A stretch of DNA of 64,000 nucleotides from a virus. Below the pieces are notes generated by a model, which was given only the letters and a program-made list of their open reading frames with translations, made no database searches and was not told the origin of the DNA. Where the stretch lies: the IMG/VR virus record IMGVR_UViG_3300046492_000458, positions 1-64,000 of that record. One strand, written 5' to 3'. Made by a program: the position numbers and the translations under genes. Positions 60,178-64,000 of the stretch are shown here, one piece after another (position 1 is the first letter of the stretch; the number at the start of each line of letters is the position of its first letter).

Positions 60178-60643
60178 CGGCGGTGCGCGTGCACGCTCCG
60201 GTCCTGCCCCTGACCCGACTGCGCTGCGGCGTGACCGGGATGCCGGCGAGTGGACGATCCTGCCTGCGGAGGGCCGACAGGGCGCAACGCCCGAGTGGCC
60301 GCTGACCGAGCAGACGATCCGTGAAGCCGACCTGTGGGGCGCCTTGTGGCGGAAGCCACAGGCGATCATGTGGGAGCGGTATGGCCAGGAGTTCGAGGTG
60401 GCGCTGTACGTGCGCCGCTTCTCCGAGGCCGAGTTGATGGACTCCCGGGTGAATCTGTCGACGCTAATCCGGCAGATGGCGGACTCGCTGGGTCTGACGA
60501 CGCCGGGGATGCGGGCGAACCGGTGGCGGATCGCGGTCGATGAGGTCGCGGAGCGCCGTGAGGGGGCCGGGAAGCAGCAGCCGGCCACGCGGCGCGCGGC
60601 TCGGGATCGTTTCAAGGTCGTGCCCGGTGACGGGGGCGAGTGA
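60170..60643 (+). CDS. Phage terminase small subunit
   Basis: 157 aa, start overlapping the previous gene. SGGARARSGPAPDPTALRRDRDAGEWTILPAEGRQGATPEWPLTEQTIREADLWGALWRKPQAIMWERYGQEFEVALYVRRFSEAELMDSRVNLSTLIRQMADSLGLTTPGMRANRWRI is the usual Streptomyces phage small-terminase pattern. It recognises the packaging site and hands DNA to the large subunit, whose gene overlaps its end. Confidence 0.85.
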   Translation: MPSGGARARSGPAPDPTALRRDRDAGEWTILPAEGRQGATPEWPLTEQTIREADLWGALWRKPQAIMWERYGQEFEVALYVRRFSEAELMDSRVNLSTLIRQMADSLGLTTPGMRANRWRIAVDEVAERREGAGKQQPATRRAARDRFKVVPGDGGE

Positions 60644-62264
60644 GCAGGTCGTCCAGTGGCCCACGCTCGGCTTTCTGATCGCGGACTGGGTTGAGGCGCA
60701 CTGCGTCATCCCGGACGGGTTCTCTGCTGGTGAGCCGTATGTTCTGACGGACGAGATGCTGTGGTTCTTCCTGAACCACTACCGGGTGAAGCCCGGGGCG
60801 ACGCGCGAGCGCTCGATGTTGTCGCCAGCGTCGGCGTTCCATTTCCGGCGTAGCCAGCTGGTCCGTCCGCAGAAGTGGGGCAAGGGACCGTTGACTGCCG
60901 CGCAGGTCTGCGTGGAGGGTGTCGGGCCTGCCGTGTTCGCCGGTTGGGCGGCTGGCGGCGAGGTCTACGACTGCCGGGTTCACGGCTGCGGCTGTGGCTG
61001 GGTGTTCGAGTACGAGCCGGGCGATCCGATGGGTATGCCGTGGCCGACGCCGCTGATTCAGATCACGGCGTTCTCGGAGGAGCAGACCGACAACATTTAC
61101 GGCGCCCTCAGGCCGATGATCGACAAGGGTCCGTTGTCGGAGCTGATTCCGAAGACGGGCGAGGAGTTCATCCGCCTTCCGGGTGGCGGCCGCGTCGACA
61201 CGGTGACGTCGTCGGCCCAGTCTCGCCTCGGCCAGCGCGTGACGTTCGTGCCTCAGGACGAGACTGGCATCTGGACGACTGAGAACAAGATGCAGAAGGT
61301 TGCCGATACGCAGCGGCGTGGCCTGGCGGGTATGGGTGGCCGGTCGACGGAGACGACGAACGGCTGGGACCCGTCGGAGAACAGCGTGGCGCAGCGGTCG
61401 TTCGAGGCGAAGGTCCAGGACATCTTCCGGGACTTTCGCAAGGCGCCGGCCGATCTGAACTACGCCAAGAAGACGGACCGTCGGAAGATCCATAAGGCGG
61501 TGTACGGCGACTCCTGGTGGGTCGACCTCGACGCGATCGAGGCCGAGGCCGCGGAGTTGCTGGAGCGTGACCAGGCGCAGGCGGAGCGGTTCTTCGGGAA
61601 CCGGATCACGGCCGGTACCGGTACATGGCTGGCCCGGGATCGTTGGGATCTGCGGGCGGTACCCCGTGAAGTCCCGGACGGTACGCCTGTTGTCCTCGGC
61701 TTCGACGGCTCGGACATCGACGACTGGACCGGCATCCGCGCCGAGACGCTGGACGGCTATCAGTTCACACCGGTGTACAGCTCGCTGGAACTGCCGACTA
61801 TCTGGGATCCAGCCGAGTGGGGCGGTCAGACGCCGCGGCTTGAGGTAGATGCGGCGGTGGATGAACTGATGCGTCGCTATCGGGTGGTGCGCATGTACTG
61901 CGATCCGCCGTACTGGCCAACCGAGGTCGATACCTGGGCGGAGCGGTACGGCGAGAAGCGCGTGGTCCGCTGGTACACGCACCGGGATGTTCAGACGCAT
62001 GCGGCCTGCGAGCGCCTGTTGACGGACGTGACAAAGGCCGACAGCGGATTCACGCACGACGGTTGCGAAGACACATCGGCGCACGTGGGGCACGCGCGGA
62101 GGGCGGCCCGCACCGCTGGCCGCTACGTGCTCCGGAAGGCCGCGCCCCATCAAAAGATCGACATGGCGATGGTGTCCATCCTCGCCCACGAGGCGGCGGG
62201 CGACGCAATCGCAGCTGGCCAGGCCCGGCCGAAGGTTTCCCGGAAGACGACTGTGATGCGCTGA
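60627..62264 (+). CDS. Phage terminase large subunit
   Basis: 545 aa from GTG 60627, overlapping the small subunit by 17 bases. RSQLVRPQKWGKGPLTAAQV (about 76-95) is the Walker A region, VTFVPQDETGIWTTENKMQKV (about 205-225) the Walker B and coupling region, and VVLGFDGSDIDDWTGI (about 354-370) with MYCDPPYW the nuclease centre. ATP-driven packaging and cutting of phage DNA is the known role. It starts the head-gene order terminase, portal, minor head. Confidence 0.94.
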   Translation: MTGASEQVVQWPTLGFLIADWVEAHCVIPDGFSAGEPYVLTDEMLWFFLNHYRVKPGATRERSMLSPASAFHFRRSQLVRPQKWGKGPLTAAQVCVEGVGPAVFAGWAAGGEVYDCRVHGCGCGWVFEYEPGDPMGMPWPTPLIQITAFSEEQTDNIYGALRPMIDKGPLSELIPKTGEEFIRLPGGGRVDTVTSSAQSRLGQRVTFVPQDETGIWTTENKMQKVADTQRRGLAGMGGRSTETTNGWDPSENSVAQRSFEAKVQDIFRDFRKAPADLNYAKKTDRRKIHKAVYGDSWWVDLDAIEAEAAELLERDQAQAERFFGNRITAGTGTWLARDRWDLRAVPREVPDGTPVVLGFDGSDIDDWTGIRAETLDGYQFTPVYSSLELPTIWDPAEWGGQTPRLEVDAAVDELMRRYRVVRMYCDPPYWPTEVDTWAERYGEKRVVRWYTHRDVQTHAACERLLTDVTKADSGFTHDGCEDTSAHVGHARRAARTAGRYVLRKAAPHQKIDMAMVSILAHEAAGDAIAAGQARPKVSRKTTVMR

Positions 62265-62282
62265 CGATGACGGGGGTGACCT

Positions 62283-63668
62283 GTGGCCCTCGACCTCGAG
62301 CCGGATGCCTGGCTGAAGCGGCTGATTGCGGCGCACGACAACGACCTGCCGCAGCTGCGGTTGATGGACAGCTACTACGAGGGCACGCAGCCTCTGTCGT
62401 ATCTGGCGCCGGAGATCCAGTCGGAGCTGTCGGACCGGATGCGGCAGCTGGTCATCAACTGGCCGCAGCTGGTCGTCGATGCGCTGGATGAGCGGCTGGA
62501 CGTCGAGGGTTTCCGGTACGCGGACTCGGAGACGACGGCCGAGGATCTGTGGTCGGTGTGGCAGGCCTCCGACATGGACGAGGGCAGTCAGCAGGCCCAC
62601 GTTGACGCGCTGGCGCTGAAGCGCTCCTATGTGATCATCGGTGCGAACGAGACCGACGAGTCGACGCCGATCATCACGGCCGAGTCCGCGCTGGAAGTCT
62701 TCGCCGAGCGGGATCCGCGGACGCGTCAGGTGATGGCGGCGATCAAGCGGTGGGATGAGCCCGCGGCGGCCGGGTCCGCTCCGGTGAAGTGGGCGACGCT
62801 GTATCTACCGAAGAAGCGGTGCACGTTCGAGCAGCAGAAGGGCGTCTGGGTCGAAGTCGACCGGGACGAGCACAACGTGGGCCAGGTGCTGGTGGTACCG
62901 CTGGCGAACCGGCCGCGGCTTCGGCATCTGGACGGCACGTCTGAGCTGCGTTCGGTGATTCCGATCTCGGACGCGGCATGCAAGATCGCCTCGGACATGA
63001 TGGTGTCTGCGGAGTATCACGCGATGCCGCGCCGGTGGGCGACGGGCATGTCCCGGGATGATTTCGCCGACGAGAACGGGCAGCCGCTCGGCGCAATGTC
63101 GTCACTGGCGGGCCGTCTGTGGGTGAACGAGGGCGAGAGCGTCAAGTTCGGCCAGTTCCCCGAGGCGCAGCTCTCGAACTTCCACGAGACGATCAACGTT
63201 CTTGCCCGGCTGGTGGCCGCCCTGACAGGCCTGCCTCCCGCGTTCCTCGGCCTGGCCACCGACCAGCCGCCGTCGGCGGATGCGATCCGTGCGTCGGAGG
63301 CCCGCCTGGTGAAGCGTGCGGAACGCAGGCAGCGGGCGTTCGGTGAGGCGTGGGAGAGGGTGATGAGGCTCGTTCTGCTCGTGCGGGACGGCGACTTGGA
63401 CCCGCGGACCCGCAAGCTGGAGACGGTCTGGCGGGACCCGGCGACGCCGACCTACGCCCAGAAGGCGGACGCGGTCGTCAAGCTGCACACCAGCGGCATT
63501 CTGCCGACGGAGCAGGCCTGGGAGGACCTCGGCTACTCGGCGGTGCAGCGGGACCGGATGCGGGGCATGCAGGATGAAGCCCTGACCCGTATGACCGCGA
63601 TGGATCTACAGCAGCTGTCTACGGCCCAGCCGGAGCCGCAGCCCTTCGAGGCCCCTCCGGGAGGCTGA
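62283..63668 (+). CDS. Phage portal protein (SPP1 gp6-like)
   Basis: 461 aa, GTG start. RLIAAHDNDLPQLRLMDSYYEGTQPLSYLAPEIQSELSDRMRQLVINWPQLVVDALDERLDVEGFRYAD is the SPP1-gp6 family opening; the C-terminus has LARLVAALTGLPPAFLGLATDQPPSADAIRASEARLVKRAERRQRAFGEAWERVMRLVLLVRDG, typical of portals. It forms the dodecamer through which DNA enters the capsid, and it follows terminase as expected for a siphovirus. Confidence 0.94.
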   Translation: MALDLEPDAWLKRLIAAHDNDLPQLRLMDSYYEGTQPLSYLAPEIQSELSDRMRQLVINWPQLVVDALDERLDVEGFRYADSETTAEDLWSVWQASDMDEGSQQAHVDALALKRSYVIIGANETDESTPIITAESALEVFAERDPRTRQVMAAIKRWDEPAAAGSAPVKWATLYLPKKRCTFEQQKGVWVEVDRDEHNVGQVLVVPLANRPRLRHLDGTSELRSVIPISDAACKIASDMMVSAEYHAMPRRWATGMSRDDFADENGQPLGAMSSLAGRLWVNEGESVKFGQFPEAQLSNFHETINVLARLVAALTGLPPAFLGLATDQPPSADAIRASEARLVKRAERRQRAFGEAWERVMRLVLLVRDGDLDPRTRKLETVWRDPATPTYAQKADAVVKLHTSGILPTEQAWEDLGYSAVQRDRMRGMQDEALTRMTAMDLQQLSTAQPEPQPFEAPPGG

Positions 63669-63669
63669 C

Positions 63670-64000
63670 GTGGCCGTTGTGACGCAGGCGCACCAGGAGG
63701 TCGCCGACGCCTACGGGCGGGCCCAGCAGCGGGCTGTCATTCAGACGACGGTCACGCTCGAGCGGCTGTGGAAGGAACTCGCGGCCACGGACCTTTCGCG
63801 GTCCTGGTTGGGAGGCTTGGGTGCGGCGATGGTCCGGGCTGTTTCCGTCGGCCAGCTGGTCGCGGCATCGACGGGTCAGCCGTACATCGAGGCGATGGTC
63901 CGGATGGACGGGCTGTCGAGCGACTACCTGGAGCAGGCGGCGCGTGTGGATGCCCGGTCGTTTTCGGGTGTCGCTGCGGACGGCCGGACGCTGGACTCGC
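63670..64000 (+). CDS. Minor head/maturation protein, 3' end cut by the window
   Basis: GTG 63670 one base after the portal stop. VAVVTQAHQEVADAYGRAQQRAVIQTTVTLERLWKELAATDLSRSWLGGLGAAMVRAVSVGQLVAASTGQPYIEAMV is the opening of the minor-head or capsid-protease-associated proteins that follow portals in actinophages. The frame stays open to the window edge. Domain assignment is by position and helical pattern. Confidence 0.7.
   Translation, partial: MAVVTQAHQEVADAYGRAQQRAVIQTTVTLERLWKELAATDLSRSWLGGLGAAMVRAVSVGQLVAASTGQPYIEAMVRMDGLSSDYLEQAARVDARSFSGVAADGRTLDS

Noticed and set aside
1-64000. Integrase, transposase, reverse transcriptase or DGR
   Set aside because: No conserved motif of these families was found in any frame that looked coding. 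No convincing insertion-sequence ends or tRNA attachment site were seen.

Overview
The window is high-GC DNA with GTG starts and tightly overlapping stop/start codons (ATGA, GTGA), typical of Streptomyces or a close relative. It carries three kinds of gene side by side. There are plasmid functions: ParA/ParB partition with two large palindromes, and replication-initiator-like proteins. There is a Streptomyces-type conjugation cluster: a DUF2637 membrane protein, companion spread-like proteins, and an FtsK/TraB DNA translocase. There are phage functions: terminase small and large subunits, an SPP1-gp6-like portal, the start of a minor head protein, virion-like proteins, HNH endonucleases, RusA and SSB. 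No integrase was seen. The best reading is a phage-plasmid (plasmid-prophage) of Streptomyces that also carries a conjugation module, in the style of the plasmid-phage pZL12. The ends of the window are not ends of the element, because a WhiB gene is cut at base 1 and a head gene at base 64000.

Layout. 1-5.9 kb: WhiB-like gene, winged-helix Rep-like protein, a DciA-like helicase-loader homologue and a SLOG protein, ending at two parS-like palindromes. 5.9-8.0 kb (minus): parB-like and parA. 8.7-10.2 kb: small HTH and zinc proteins. 10.25-25.3 kb (plus): two long runs of compact genes, each headed by a nearly identical promoter/operator; they include DUF5131, RusA, WhiB-HTH, SSB, a DNA methyltransferase and a NERD nuclease. 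25.4-29.2 kb: a regulatory hub with a DUF6233 gene, a leftward HTH operon under a strong inverted-repeat operator, a short non-coding RNA with two CRISPR-repeat-like hairpins, a small secreted peptide with three DTTWG motifs, and a divergent LuxR-type regulator. 29.2-39.5 kb (mostly minus): two more runs headed by the same promoter/operator in the opposite direction, including a HIT protein, a zinc-finger DnaQ-like exonuclease and a DNA methyltransferase. 39.5-42.4 kb (minus): an O-like replication protein with iterons inside its own gene, and GntR and excisionase-like regulators. 42.6-53.8 kb (plus): the conjugation/spread operon ending in traB, followed by a duplicated structured non-coding unit. 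53.9-58.9 kb: a small HTH gene, a lipoprotein, a secreted GH16 enzyme, virion-like proteins and HNH. 59.1-64 kb: HNH, terminase, portal and head genes.

How it may work together (inference). Four copies of a promoter containing the imperfect palindrome TATTGCGTACGTAATA face outward from the 25-29 kb hub, two rightward and two leftward. The LuxR-type gene in the hub has related TGCGTA/TACGCA half-sites just upstream. This suggests a regulon switched by the hub, perhaps informed by the secreted DTTWG peptide. Other findings to follow up are TGCCAGTG repeats that change orientation in the transfer region, the tandem non-coding unit behind traB, iterons kept in all three reading frames of the rep gene, and the CRISPR-repeat-like small RNA. 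All functional statements rest on reading translated sequence and recalled family features; no database search was possible.
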